The notes beneath the pieces were generated by a model. It did not search any database and was not told where the DNA came from. It was given only the letters and a program-made list of their open reading frames with translations. From Chloroflexota bacterium (GTDB taxonomy: Bacteria; Chloroflexota; Anaerolineae; Anaerolineales; JACQED01): a stretch of DNA of 17,978 nt. Both the position numbers and the translations under genes were made by a program. Shown in pieces: positions 1 to 6,766 of the stretch. Position 1 is the first letter of the stretch; the number at the start of each line of letters is the position of its first letter. The stretch covers positions 1 to 17,978 of the forward strand of contig JACQED010000489.1 of the NCBI GenBank assembly GCA_016200785.1, read 5' to 3'.

Positions 1-166
1 CGGACGCGGCAAGACCTTCGCCGCCGATATGGGCGTGCCATACCTCGGCAGTGTGCCGTTCGATCCTCGTCTGTCGCGCGAAACCGACGCGGGCCGGCCC
101 TTCGTGCTCGAACACGCCGACAGCGCGGCCGGAAGAGCGATTGCAACTATCGCATCTGCGCTGTAG
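1..166 (+). CDS. Mrp/NBP35-family P-loop ATPase, C-terminal end (partial)
   Basis: The frame starting at base 2 is open from the window edge to a TAG at 164-166 and gives the last 54 residues of a protein. The segment GVPYLGSVPFDPRLS followed by DAGRPFV is the pattern seen near the C terminus of Mrp/NBP35 (ApbC) ATPases, where the usual form is GVPFLG-x-IPLDP...GxPFV. Family members are cytosolic ATP-binding Fe-S cluster carriers that deliver clusters to apoproteins. The Walker motifs and any CxxC cluster site would lie upstream of the window and cannot be checked. The next gene, 65 bp downstream on the same strand, and the Fe-S proteins at 1236-2824 make a cluster-delivery role plausible, but this is inference. 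A MinD-like relative is the main alternative. Confidence 0.75.
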   Translation, partial: GRGKTFAADMGVPYLGSVPFDPRLSRETDAGRPFVLEHADSAAGRAIATIASAL

Positions 167-169
167 CGA

Positions 170-230
170 CTCCCCCTCCCCAAGCGAGCACACTTCGCGC
201 CACTTCGGGAGAGGCGGCTGGGGGGTGAGG
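170..230. repeat. GC-rich imperfect inverted repeat supplying the SD of the next gene
   Basis: The gap between the ATPase and the next gene is a C-rich left part (CTCCCCCTCCCCAAG, about 169-183) and a G-rich right part (CTTCGGGAGAGG, about 203-214, then GGCTGGGGGGTGAGG to 230). The two parts are imperfectly complementary. From memory, it resembles the CCCTCACCCCC...CTCTCCC type of dispersed intergenic sequence in GC-rich genomes. The right part contains GGGGTGAGG directly before the ATG at 232, so it also acts as the ribosome binding site. Confidence 0.4.
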
Positions 231-231
231 C

Positions 232-663
232 ATGAAATTCATCTGCCAATCCGACAACACCGCGATGGAATTCGTCGAGACCGTCAACTCCGACGATGGC
301 GGCTCGATGTCTATTCACTTCCGATGCCCGACGTGCGGGCGCGGGATTGCGATGGTGACCAATAGCGGCGAAACGCAAATGGTGCGCTCGCTCGGCGTGA
401 CCATCGGCGGCGCGCCGTCGAGCGAACCGATGGCGATGATTCGGTCGGCCCTGACCGGCCAGAGCATCACGGGCCAATCCTCCGATGGGGCGGAGCCGGC
501 CTGGAGCGAAGCCGCGCTCAAGCGCCTCGCCGCCGCTCCCGTCTTCGTGCAGGGAATGATTCGGCGGCTTTACAGCGACTATGCCAAGCAGAAAGGCTAC
601 GCCGAGATCACGCCCGCCATTATGACCGAAGCGCGCGATGCGTTGGGGATGAGCGGGATGTGA
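232..663 (+). CDS. Small Cys-containing protein with C-terminal PCP_red-like domain
   Basis: This 143-aa protein has two visible parts. Residues 1-55 contain C5 and a CPTC knuckle (C32, C35), followed by the stretch ETQMVRSLGV. Residues 91-139 form a helical domain starting WSEAALKRL and containing YAEITPAIM, which matches the PCP_red family (the domain at the C terminus of light-independent protochlorophyllide reductase subunit B). From memory, small PCP_red proteins usually start with a full CxxC; here the fourth Cys is replaced (C5-Q-S-D8), so metal binding may be altered. The start is set by the GGGGTGAGG site just upstream. The function is unknown; the domain does not make this a chlorophyll enzyme. 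The same domain ends the radical SAM protein at 1236-2585. Confidence 0.8.
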   Translation: MKFICQSDNTAMEFVETVNSDDGGSMSIHFRCPTCGRGIAMVTNSGETQMVRSLGVTIGGAPSSEPMAMIRSALTGQSITGQSSDGAEPAWSEAALKRLAAAPVFVQGMIRRLYSDYAKQKGYAEITPAIMTEARDALGMSGM

Positions 664-1103
664 GGAAAAACTCCCAAAGTCCAAACTTCAAATCCCAAAT
701 GCAGAATCAACACCAAGTGGCGGCGGTGGGTTACGCGGGGCTGGGCGTGCTGGTCATCGTGATCACTTTTGCGGCAGGACTCGTGCCCTCGTCGCGGCGC
801 GGCGCGATCTGGGAACTGGCGGTCGGCGCAATTTTCGTCCTCATCTTCGCCGCGCTGATCTGGCGCGGTTGGTGGCCGCTGGCGCTTCTGCTCGTGTTCA
901 GCAATTTGTGGCGCGCGTTCACTTACGCGATGGACGGCCTCGGCAAGCACGTCGAACTTGCGCCGTTCAGCGTGAGCGACATCCAGGCCCGCCCAATCGC
1001 CTTCGTCAACGCCGGGCTGATGGCGGTCATCGTAATCTTGCTGGCCCGTGCAGGCTGGGCAGGATGGTCCGATTGGCGTGCCGCGAGGAGACGTGATGCT
1101 TGA
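660..1103 (+). CDS. Small multi-pass membrane protein, unknown function
   Basis: The frame starts with GTG at 660, overlapping the TGA of the preceding gene (GTGA), and encodes 147 aa. About four hydrophobic segments are visible at residues 21-42, 50-67, 71-85 and 113-131, with a basic tail WRAARRRDA. I recognise no family. The first 13 residues are encoded by a low-complexity stretch of CCAAA-type repeats (about 672-698) and do not look protein-like, so the ATG at 699 (135 aa) may be the true start. Neither start has a clear Shine-Dalgarno site. Its place between two PCP_red-domain genes suggests shared transcription, but not what it does. Confidence 0.6.
   Translation: MRKNSQSPNFKSQMQNQHQVAAVGYAGLGVLVIVITFAAGLVPSSRRGAIWELAVGAIFVLIFAALIWRGWWPLALLLVFSNLWRAFTYAMDGLGKHVELAPFSVSDIQARPIAFVNAGLMAVIVILLARAGWAGWSDWRAARRRDA
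672..701 (+). repeat. CCAAA-type low-complexity repeat
   Basis: Short units related to CCAAAGT / CCAAACTT / CAAATCCCAAAT follow one another at about 674-700. This A/C-rich stretch has a composition unlike the surrounding GC-rich coding sequence. It looks like an intergenic tandem motif that has entered, or sits just before, the 5' end of the membrane protein gene. Confidence 0.4.
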
Positions 1104-1132
1104 GTAACCGTTCAGTCCGCCGCCAGGCCTTT

Positions 1133-1205
1133 ACCACGAAGGCACGAAGACACGAAGGACACAAAGAAAGCGTCGTGAAACTTGGTGTCTTTGTGTCTTG
1201 GTGGT
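1133..1205. repeat. Long inverted repeat made of ACGAAG/ACACAAAG units
   Basis: The left arm at 1133-1166 carries ACCACGAAGGCACGAAGACA and continues to ACACAAAG. The right arm at 1181-1205 (CTTGGTGTCTTTGTGTCTTG then GTGGT) is its imperfect reverse complement. The spacer is about 15 nt. The left arm is itself built of repeated (C)ACGAAG units. RNA from either strand could form a long hairpin between the membrane protein gene and the radical SAM gene. There is no T-tract, so it is not a typical intrinsic terminator. It resembles dispersed intergenic repeats known to me from several GC-rich phyla. Confidence 0.6.
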
Positions 1206-1235
1206 TAGAAAGGGCCGCGTGACCTGAACGCTTAC

Positions 1236-2585
1236 ATGCTTGAAACGCAATATGTGAGGTTCACGCATCGCGCTCATCCAACGACAATGAACTTCAAATC
1301 ATACGTCATCTCCTGGAACATCACCCGGCTGTGCAACGAGCACTGTCAGCATTGCTACATTCACGCCTCGCCATTTGCCGATCGGGCGCGGGAACTTTCG
1401 ACCGAAGAGTGCTTTGGCGTCGTCGCCCAACTACGCGAGGTCAACCCCGGCGCGCTCCTCATTCTCACCGGCGGCGAGCCGCTCCTCCGCAAAGACGTAT
1501 TTGAGATTTCTCGCTGCGCCACTGATGCCGGCTTCATGGTCGTGATGGGCACGAACGGGACGATCATCTCGCAGGAGCGCGTCGAGATGATGAAGGCCAA
1601 CGGCATTCGCGGCGTGGCGGTGAGCCTCGATTCGCTCGACGAGGCTAAACACGATTCGTTTCGGGGCTACCGTGGCGCGTGGGCCAACGGCGTGCGCGGC
1701 ATGGAGGCGCTCAACGAGGCCGGCCTGCCGTTCATCGTTCAGACGACCGTGACACGGCAGAACTTCGACGAGATCGAGGCCATCGCTGGGTTTGCCGCCG
1801 ATCACGGCGCGCGGGTGTTCAATCTCTATTTCCTCGTTCCTACCGGGCGCGGCGCGTTTATGACGAACATCACGCCCGACGACTACGAGGCGCTGATGCG
1901 CCGACTGCTGGTGATGCAGCCGATGTTCATGGGCCGGATGCTCGTCAACGCAAAATGCGCGCCGCACTATCAGCGCGTGCTGTGGGAGCACGATCCGGCC
2001 TCGCCGTTTCTCAAGGGCTTTGTCGGCAGCGGCGGTTGCCCGGCGGGCACGCAGTACGTCGGCATCACGCCCGACGGCGACGTGACGCCGTGCCCGTATC
2101 TCCCCAGGTACGGCGGCAACTTGCGCGAGCAGACCTTCGCCCAAATCTGGAATGACTCCGATTTGTTCACCGCCATCCGGCAGCGAACATCCCTCGGCGG
2201 GCGCTGTGGCGAATGCGAGTTCAATACAATGTGCGGCGGCTGTCGGGCGCGGGCCTACGGCGCGACCGGCGACACCATGGCCGAAGACCCGTGGTGCGTT
2301 TACCAGCCGGGCCGGCACGGATTGATTCAGATTCAACCGGCGCTGAGCGAGTCCTATGGCGTGGAGATCGAGTTTCGTATGCCGTGGACAGCCGAGGCGA
2401 TGGGGCGAGTGAGCCGCATCCCGGCGTTCGTGCGCGGGCTGGTCGTGCGTCAGATCGAAGACGCGGCGCTGGCTGACGGCATGGCCGAAGTGACGCCGGA
2501 GTTGATGATCAGAGTTCGTGAGGGCATCGGCAATCGTGTTGCGATGGTGCCGAACTTTGTGCGGGAGTTGGTGAAGGGATCGTGA
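1236..2585 (+). CDS. Radical SAM/SPASM protein (AhbD/NirJ-like) with C-terminal PCP_red-like domain
   Basis: This 449-aa protein carries the radical SAM cluster motif CNEHCQHC (C33, C37, C40) and TGGEPLL (78-84), followed by a SPASM-type Cys set: C268, C286, C324, C327, C333, C336 and C354. Family members cleave S-adenosylmethionine with a [4Fe-4S] cluster and hold further clusters in the SPASM part. The overall layout recalls the heme-pathway proteins AhbD/NirJ, but peptide-modifying SPASM enzymes are an alternative. Residues 384-432 (WTAEAMGRV ... AEVTPELMI) form a PCP_red-like domain alignable with the protein at 232-663, and 433-449 contain a partial echo (VPNFVRELV against IPAFVRGLV). 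The ATG at 1287 (residue 18) is an equally good or better start because the preceding residues look unconserved; neither has a clear SD. Confidence 0.85.
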   Translation: MLETQYVRFTHRAHPTTMNFKSYVISWNITRLCNEHCQHCYIHASPFADRARELSTEECFGVVAQLREVNPGALLILTGGEPLLRKDVFEISRCATDAGFMVVMGTNGTIISQERVEMMKANGIRGVAVSLDSLDEAKHDSFRGYRGAWANGVRGMEALNEAGLPFIVQTTVTRQNFDEIEAIAGFAADHGARVFNLYFLVPTGRGAFMTNITPDDYEALMRRLLVMQPMFMGRMLVNAKCAPHYQRVLWEHDPASPFLKGFVGSGGCPAGTQYVGITPDGDVTPCPYLPRYGGNLREQTFAQIWNDSDLFTAIRQRTSLGGRCGECEFNTMCGGCRARAYGATGDTMAEDPWCVYQPGRHGLIQIQPALSESYGVEIEFRMPWTAEAMGRVSRIPAFVRGLVVRQIEDAALADGMAEVTPELMIRVREGIGNRVAMVPNFVRELVKGS

Positions 2586-2824
2586 TACAAGTAGTGGCTT
2601 ACAAAATCATCTCGACGTGCACCGCCTGCGGTCTGTGTCTGCCCGAATGCCCGATCGACGCGATCGTGGCCGGCGATTCGATATACGTAATCGATCGGGA
2701 TAACTGTTGCGACTTTGAAGACTGCCTCGCCGTCTGCCCGGTCAACGCGATTGTCCCCTCCGACAACGCAGACGCGCATGCGCCCGCCCTCAGCCCCGCA
2801 ACCTCTGGGCGAATGATCGAATGA
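2582..2824 (+). CDS. Small two-cluster ferredoxin
   Basis: The gene starts with GTG at 2582, overlapping the TGA of the radical SAM gene (GTGA), so the two are very likely co-translated. The 80-aa product has a canonical [4Fe-4S] motif, CTACGLCLPECP (C13, C16, C19, C23). Its second motif, CCDFEDCLAVCP, is irregular: C42, C43, C48 and C52 are present but the usual second Cys position (45) is Phe. The second site could use C43 with a changed spacing, or hold a [3Fe-4S] cluster. The likely role is electron transfer in the cytosol, probably to the adjacent radical SAM enzyme. About 20 residues after the second motif look unstructured. Confidence 0.85.
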   Translation: MIQVVAYKIISTCTACGLCLPECPIDAIVAGDSIYVIDRDNCCDFEDCLAVCPVNAIVPSDNADAHAPALSPATSGRMIE

Positions 2825-2947
2825 CGCGAACTCGGCGCGTCCCTCTCGCGGCCCTCGTCGAGTTCATTTCCCGAGGCTTACTGCAAGTGTGGCGAACCAC
2901 GCAAGGCTGATCGCCGACCGCGTCCGTCCGCGATCTGCCGTCAGTCC

Positions 2948-3481
2948 TCAGCTCGTCATGTGGATCAGCGGCGTCCGGTCGATCCACCAGCCGAGCAGCA
3001 GGCCGTACAACACGTTTGCCAGGGCGAACGAGGTGAGGTCAACGTTGCGCACCATCACCGGGTTCACGATCGGCAGAGCGGCGATCGTCGCGCCGATCAA
3101 CAGCATCGGGCCGATGACCGGGCCCCAGTACAGGGGCCGTCCCGGCAGCGCCGGCAGGATGAACGAGAACACTTCGCCGAGGCCGATTGACATGGTGATG
3201 TGTATCACCAGTCCTACGACCAGCGCGGCGACGTTGAACTGCATCAAAGATTCCAGGGACTGTGACTGCATGGCGCGCAGCGCGGTCGCGGCTACGAGGT
3301 TGACCGGCAGCCAGATGCCCTTGCCGCTGATCAATCCGTAGCCGATGCCGACGAGTGCGATGGCCGCTCCTCCGAGCAAGCCGCCGATGATGCCGGCCGG
3401 GTAGGGGTACACCCATTCGGGCCAAACCTGTTTCTGGACGTTCTCGGTCTTTTCGGATGGGGATGGGATTTCGGTTGACAT
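2948..3481 (-). CDS. Multi-pass membrane protein, unknown function
   Basis: The minus-strand frame extends to 3517, but the ATG at 3481 is preceded by a strong site (AAAGGAGAAGCAGCC-ATG), giving 177 aa. After a polar N terminus (about 22 residues) there are four or five hydrophobic segments, around 28-51, 81-110 (possibly two), 119-139 and 148-166. A glycine-rich first helix (AGIIGGLLGGAA) is visible. The protein ends in a short polar tail. I recognise no family. It is divergent from the cytochrome oxidase genes and shares a promoter region with them, which suggests a link to respiration or its assembly; this is inferred from position only. Confidence 0.7.
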   Translation of the reverse strand: MSTEIPSPSEKTENVQKQVWPEWVYPYPAGIIGGLLGGAAIALVGIGYGLISGKGIWLPVNLVAATALRAMQSQSLESLMQFNVAALVVGLVIHITMSIGLGEVFSFILPALPGRPLYWGPVIGPMLLIGATIAALPIVNPVMVRNVDLTSFALANVLYGLLLGWWIDRTPLIHMTS

Positions 3482-3505
3482 GGCTGCTTCTCCTTTGGCG
3501 GTGGT

Positions 3506-3533
3506 ATTGTAGCCCACATTCTGCGCGTGGCAA
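3506..3533 (-). promoter_or_regulatory. Sigma70-like promoter for the divergent membrane protein gene
   Basis: On the minus strand, TTGCCA (3533-3528) and TACAAT (3511-3506) are separated by 16 bp. The -10 element lies about 25 bp before the ATG at 3481, leaving room for the AAAGGAG site in a short leader. Confidence 0.5.
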
Positions 3534-3538
3534 ACGAC

Positions 3539-3566
3539 TTGACACAGACCTCGTTTTGCGTAAACT
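3539..3566 (+). promoter_or_regulatory. Sigma70-like promoter for the cytochrome oxidase cluster
   Basis: A perfect -35 TTGACA (3539-3544) is followed by a 16-bp spacer and TAAACT (3561-3566). Transcription would begin near 3573, giving a leader of roughly 55 nt before the coxB ATG at 3629. Within that leader GAATTAG occurs twice with a 10-bp period (3598-3604 and 3608-3614), a spacing equal to one helical turn. Confidence 0.55.
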
Positions 3567-3628
3567 AGCCCATTGTCCGTTCGTTCACAATCCGACCGAA
3601 TTAGTCTGAATTAGGCTCACTCGCACAA

Positions 3629-4867
3629 ATGACCCCCGAACAACTTCTCTTGGTGGCTGTCGCCGCCATTCTGGTTCTGACTGTTGGGCTTGGCGCTGCG
3701 CTGGCAACGGGCGTTTATTTTTTCGCTCGCCAGGTTTGGCAAATTTCCGCTTCAGCCGCCACGAAGCCGACTGAGGTCGCGCCCGCGGCGAAACCCAAGC
3801 CACCCGTCAGCCCCACAGCCGCCGCTGCTCCGCCGCGTCGAGGCGCCGCCGGCCTCGGCATCGTGATTTTCATACTCGCGATCATCGTCGCCGGCATTCT
3901 GGCCGGTCGGTACGCGCAGCTTATGCCGATCGAAGCCTCCACCGAATCCGGCCAGGTGGACGTGCTGTTCAACGCGATGCTCGGCATTGCCGTCGTCATC
4001 TTTCTTTTCGTCGAGGGCATCCTTCTTTACTCGGCCCTGCGCTTTCGGCGCAAGAAAGGCGACGAGAGCGACGGGCCGCCGATCCACGGCAGTAATCGCC
4101 TGGAGGTGGCGTGGACGATTATTCCCGCGATCATCGTCACCTGGCTGGCGGTCTACTCCTATCAAATCCTGATTCAACTCCAAACGCCGCGCCGTGATGC
4201 GATGACAATAGAAGTCACTGGCCGGCAGTTTCAGTGGCAGTTTCACTACCCCGACTCCGACGTCACATCCAACGATCTGCACGTTCCCCTCGGCAAACCA
4301 GTGCGGATGAAGATCACATCACAGGACGTGATCCATTCGTTTTGGGTGCCCGCCTTCCGCGTCAAGCAGGATGCGATGCCGATGCGTGAGACCGACACTT
4401 ACTTCACCGCCGATGCTCTCGGCCAGTATCGAGTGGTATGCGCGGAGCTGTGCGGCGCAGGCCACGCGCAGATGGGTCTCACGAGTTACGTGATCGTCGA
4501 GAGCCAGGCCGACTTCGACGCTTGGATCGCCAGGCAGAAGGGCGCGACTGCCGGCGCAGGCGATCCGGTCGGCCTGTTCACAACCCTGTATGGCTGCGCG
4601 GGCTGTCACACTCTGGCCGCAGCGGGCGCAACCGGCAAGGTCGGCCCGGACCTGGATGGCATCGGCACGGCTGCGGGCACGCGCGTGCGCGGCCAGTCGG
4701 CGGCGGCTTATGTCAAAGATTCCATACTCAACCCCGATGCGTTCATTGCGCCGAAATGCCCCGGCGGGCCGTGCCCCAACCCGAGCCTGATGCCGAAGGA
4801 CTTCGGCACGCGCATCTCCCCGACGGATTTGGATGCGCTGGTGAACTTCTTGCTTCAGCAGAAATAA
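3629..4867 (+). CDS. coxB: Cytochrome c oxidase subunit II fused to cytochrome c (caa3-type)
   Basis: Subunit II accepts electrons at its CuA centre and passes them to subunit I. The CuA ligands are visible: H236 (DVIHSFWVP) and the CAELCGAGHAQM block with C271, E273, C275, H279 and M282. A C-terminal cytochrome c domain follows, with the heme motif CAGCH (323-327) and a likely axial Met at 388 (SLMPKDF). The product is therefore of the caa3 type and can take electrons directly from a small donor. The usual two-helix hairpin lies at about 113-137 and 159-184. It is preceded by an unusual extra part: one hydrophobic helix (5-33), a Pro/Ala/Lys linker (46-71) and another helix (75-93). No strong SD precedes the ATG. 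CoxA follows after 9 bp. Confidence 0.95.
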   Translation: MTPEQLLLVAVAAILVLTVGLGAALATGVYFFARQVWQISASAATKPTEVAPAAKPKPPVSPTAAAAPPRRGAAGLGIVIFILAIIVAGILAGRYAQLMPIEASTESGQVDVLFNAMLGIAVVIFLFVEGILLYSALRFRRKKGDESDGPPIHGSNRLEVAWTIIPAIIVTWLAVYSYQILIQLQTPRRDAMTIEVTGRQFQWQFHYPDSDVTSNDLHVPLGKPVRMKITSQDVIHSFWVPAFRVKQDAMPMRETDTYFTADALGQYRVVCAELCGAGHAQMGLTSYVIVESQADFDAWIARQKGATAGAGDPVGLFTTLYGCAGCHTLAAAGATGKVGPDLDGIGTAAGTRVRGQSAAAYVKDSILNPDAFIAPKCPGGPCPNPSLMPKDFGTRISPTDLDALVNFLLQQK

Positions 4868-4876
4868 GGAAAGGCC

Positions 4877-6544
4877 ATGAGCGATAACGCCCACACTGAG
4901 ACGACTCACTCCGCCGCTGGTTTCGTGCGTCACGGGGCCGCGTCCTGGCGCGACTACTTCACCTTCAACACCGATCACAAGGTCATCGGCATCCAGTATT
5001 TCGTGACCACGTTCACCTTTTTCCTCGTCGGCGGCCTGTTGGCAATGTTGATCCGGTATGAGCTTTTGACGCCGCCGGCCGAATTCAGCACGACTACCTA
5101 CAACTCGCTGTTCACCATCCACGGCTCGATCATGATCTTCCTTTGGGTGATCCCGGCGATGGCCGGCTTCGGCAACTACCTCGTCCCGCTGATGATCGGC
5201 GCGGACGACATGGCCTACCCTCGTTTGAATGCGACGAGTTTCTGGCTGATCCCGATCGGCGGGCTGACAATCATCGCGGGATACTTCGTCGGCCAGTCCA
5301 ACTCCGGCTGGACCGCCTACCCGCCGCTCAGCCTGCAACCGCCCGTCGGCCAGACGCTGTGGATCGTCGGCGTGATCATCTTAGGCACATCGTCGCTATT
5401 GGGCGCGATCAATTTTCTGGTGACGATCGCCCTGATGCGCGCGCCCGGGCTGACGCCGGGTCGCCTGCCGCTGTTTTGCTGGGCCATGGTGTCTACTTCG
5501 CTGATGGCTTTGTTCGCGACCCCCGTATTGACGGCGGCGCTGATCATGCTGCTCCTCGAACGCCTGCTGGGCATGAATTTCTTCAACGTCAATGAGGGCG
5601 GCGACCCGCTCATGTGGCAGCACCTTTTCTGGTTCTACTCGCACCCGGCAGTCTACATCATGGTGTTGCCGGGTATGGGCCTGGTCTCCGAAATTCTCCC
5701 GGTGTTCAGCCGCAAACCGGTCTTCGGCTACAAAGCCATTGCCGCCTCTTCGATGGCCATCGCGATCATCGGCTTTGCGGTGTGGGGCCACCACATGTTC
5801 ACCAGCGGCATGAACCCGTGGTTACGCATCCCCTTCATGCTCGGTTCCATGGTCATCGCCGTGCCGACCGGCGTGAAAATCTTCAACTGGCTCGGCACGA
5901 TCTGGGGCGGCAAGATCGATCTCAAGACGCCGATGCTTTTCGCGCTGGGCTTTCTGGGCATGTTCACCATCGGCGGCTTGAGTGGCGTCACGTTGGCCTC
6001 CGTGCCGGTGGATATTCACGTCACCGACACCTATTACGTCGTCGCGCACCTGCATTACGTTTTGTTCGGCGGGAGTGTCTTCGCGCTGTACGCCGCGCTG
6101 TATATGTGGTTCCCCAAGATCACCGGCAGGATGTACAACGAGGCGTGGGGCAAGATTCACTTCTGGCTCAACTTCGTCGGCTTCAACCTGACGTTCCTCC
6201 CGATGCACTGGCTCGGTTTGCAGGGGATGCCGCGCCGCGTGGCTGAATATGCGCCGCAGTTCCAGACGGTCAATCAAATCGCGAGCATCGGCGGCTTCCT
6301 GCTCGGCATTTCGGCTCTGCCCTTCCTCGTCAATGCGCTCGTCAGTTGGGCGAGAGGGCCGAAGGCGGTTGACAACCCGTGGCGCTCTCTGACGCTCGAA
6401 TGGCAGACGACCTCGCCGCCGCCCGTCCACAACTTTGCCGTGACGCCGGTCGTCACGCATGGCCCGTACGACTACGGCGTCGGGATCGCCCCGACCGGTG
6501 TGGCCGCGCCCGCGGCCGCCGCAGCTGCTCCGGCAGGAGATTGA
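4877..6544 (+). CDS. coxA: Cytochrome c oxidase subunit I, A2-type
   Basis: This is the catalytic subunit that reduces oxygen to water and pumps protons, 555 aa with about 12 membrane helices. Visible ligands are H82 and H393 for the low-spin heme, H391 for the high-spin heme, and H256, H305 and H306 for CuB; Y260 in HPAVY is the tyrosine cross-linked to H256. The D-channel Asp is conserved (GADDMAYPR, D111), as is the K-channel Lys (TGVKIFNW, K334). The channel-end Glu of HPEVY is absent (A258), and Y254-S255 form the YSHPAV motif, which defines A2-type heme-copper oxidases such as those of Rhodothermus and Thermus. The tail is Ala/Pro-rich. An AAGGAAAGG site precedes the ATG. Confidence 0.97.
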   Translation: MSDNAHTETTHSAAGFVRHGAASWRDYFTFNTDHKVIGIQYFVTTFTFFLVGGLLAMLIRYELLTPPAEFSTTTYNSLFTIHGSIMIFLWVIPAMAGFGNYLVPLMIGADDMAYPRLNATSFWLIPIGGLTIIAGYFVGQSNSGWTAYPPLSLQPPVGQTLWIVGVIILGTSSLLGAINFLVTIALMRAPGLTPGRLPLFCWAMVSTSLMALFATPVLTAALIMLLLERLLGMNFFNVNEGGDPLMWQHLFWFYSHPAVYIMVLPGMGLVSEILPVFSRKPVFGYKAIAASSMAIAIIGFAVWGHHMFTSGMNPWLRIPFMLGSMVIAVPTGVKIFNWLGTIWGGKIDLKTPMLFALGFLGMFTIGGLSGVTLASVPVDIHVTDTYYVVAHLHYVLFGGSVFALYAALYMWFPKITGRMYNEAWGKIHFWLNFVGFNLTFLPMHWLGLQGMPRRVAEYAPQFQTVNQIASIGGFLLGISALPFLVNALVSWARGPKAVDNPWRSLTLEWQTTSPPPVHNFAVTPVVTHGPYDYGVGIAPTGVAAPAAAAAAPAGD

Positions 6545-6547
6545 AAG

Positions 6548-6766
6548 ATGCGTTCTCACAACTCTCAACCCGGCGTGATGACCGTGCTCGGCGGTCTGAT
6601 GGTGCTGACCGCGGTCGAGTTCGCCCTGAGCCAGATCGGCGCCGGCCTCTTGCTGCTGTTGGTCATCGCGTTCTTCAAGTTCCTGTTGATCGTCGTTTTC
6701 TTCATGCACATGCCCCGGCTGTGGACGCCAGCGGCTGATGAGAAAGGCGAGGCGACTCACCCATGA
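6548..6766 (+). CDS. Short cytochrome c oxidase subunit IV-like protein
   Basis: This 72-aa protein has two hydrophobic segments (about 10-28 and 31-54). The second ends in FKFLLIVVFFMHMPRLW, close to the FFMHL signature of the small prokaryotic subunit IV/CtaF/CyoD group. These small subunits are thought to aid assembly or stability of the oxidase and are not catalytic. Many relatives have three helices and about 100 residues, so this is a short version. The gene starts 3 bp after the coxA stop, with AGGAGA within the coxA end as SD, and overlaps coxC by 4 bp (ATGA). Its position before subunit III is less common than after it. Confidence 0.8.
   Translation: MRSHNSQPGVMTVLGGLMVLTAVEFALSQIGAGLLLLLVIAFFKFLLIVVFFMHMPRLWTPAADEKGEATHP

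Noticed and set aside
232..663. PCP_red domain as evidence of chlorophyll synthesis
   Set aside because: No catalytic protochlorophyllide reductase subunits or other chlorophyll genes are present, and the domain occurs on small proteins of unknown role.
2828..2865. GAACTCG...CGAGTTC hairpin as terminator between the ferredoxin and the convergent membrane protein gene
   Set aside because: The arms are only 7 bp with a 24-nt loop and no T-tract follows; it is too weak to call.
4319..5338. Long antisense frame opposite coxB/coxA
   Set aside because: It is Arg/Asp/Gly-rich shadow coding opposite well-identified oxidase genes, a common effect of GC-rich third positions.
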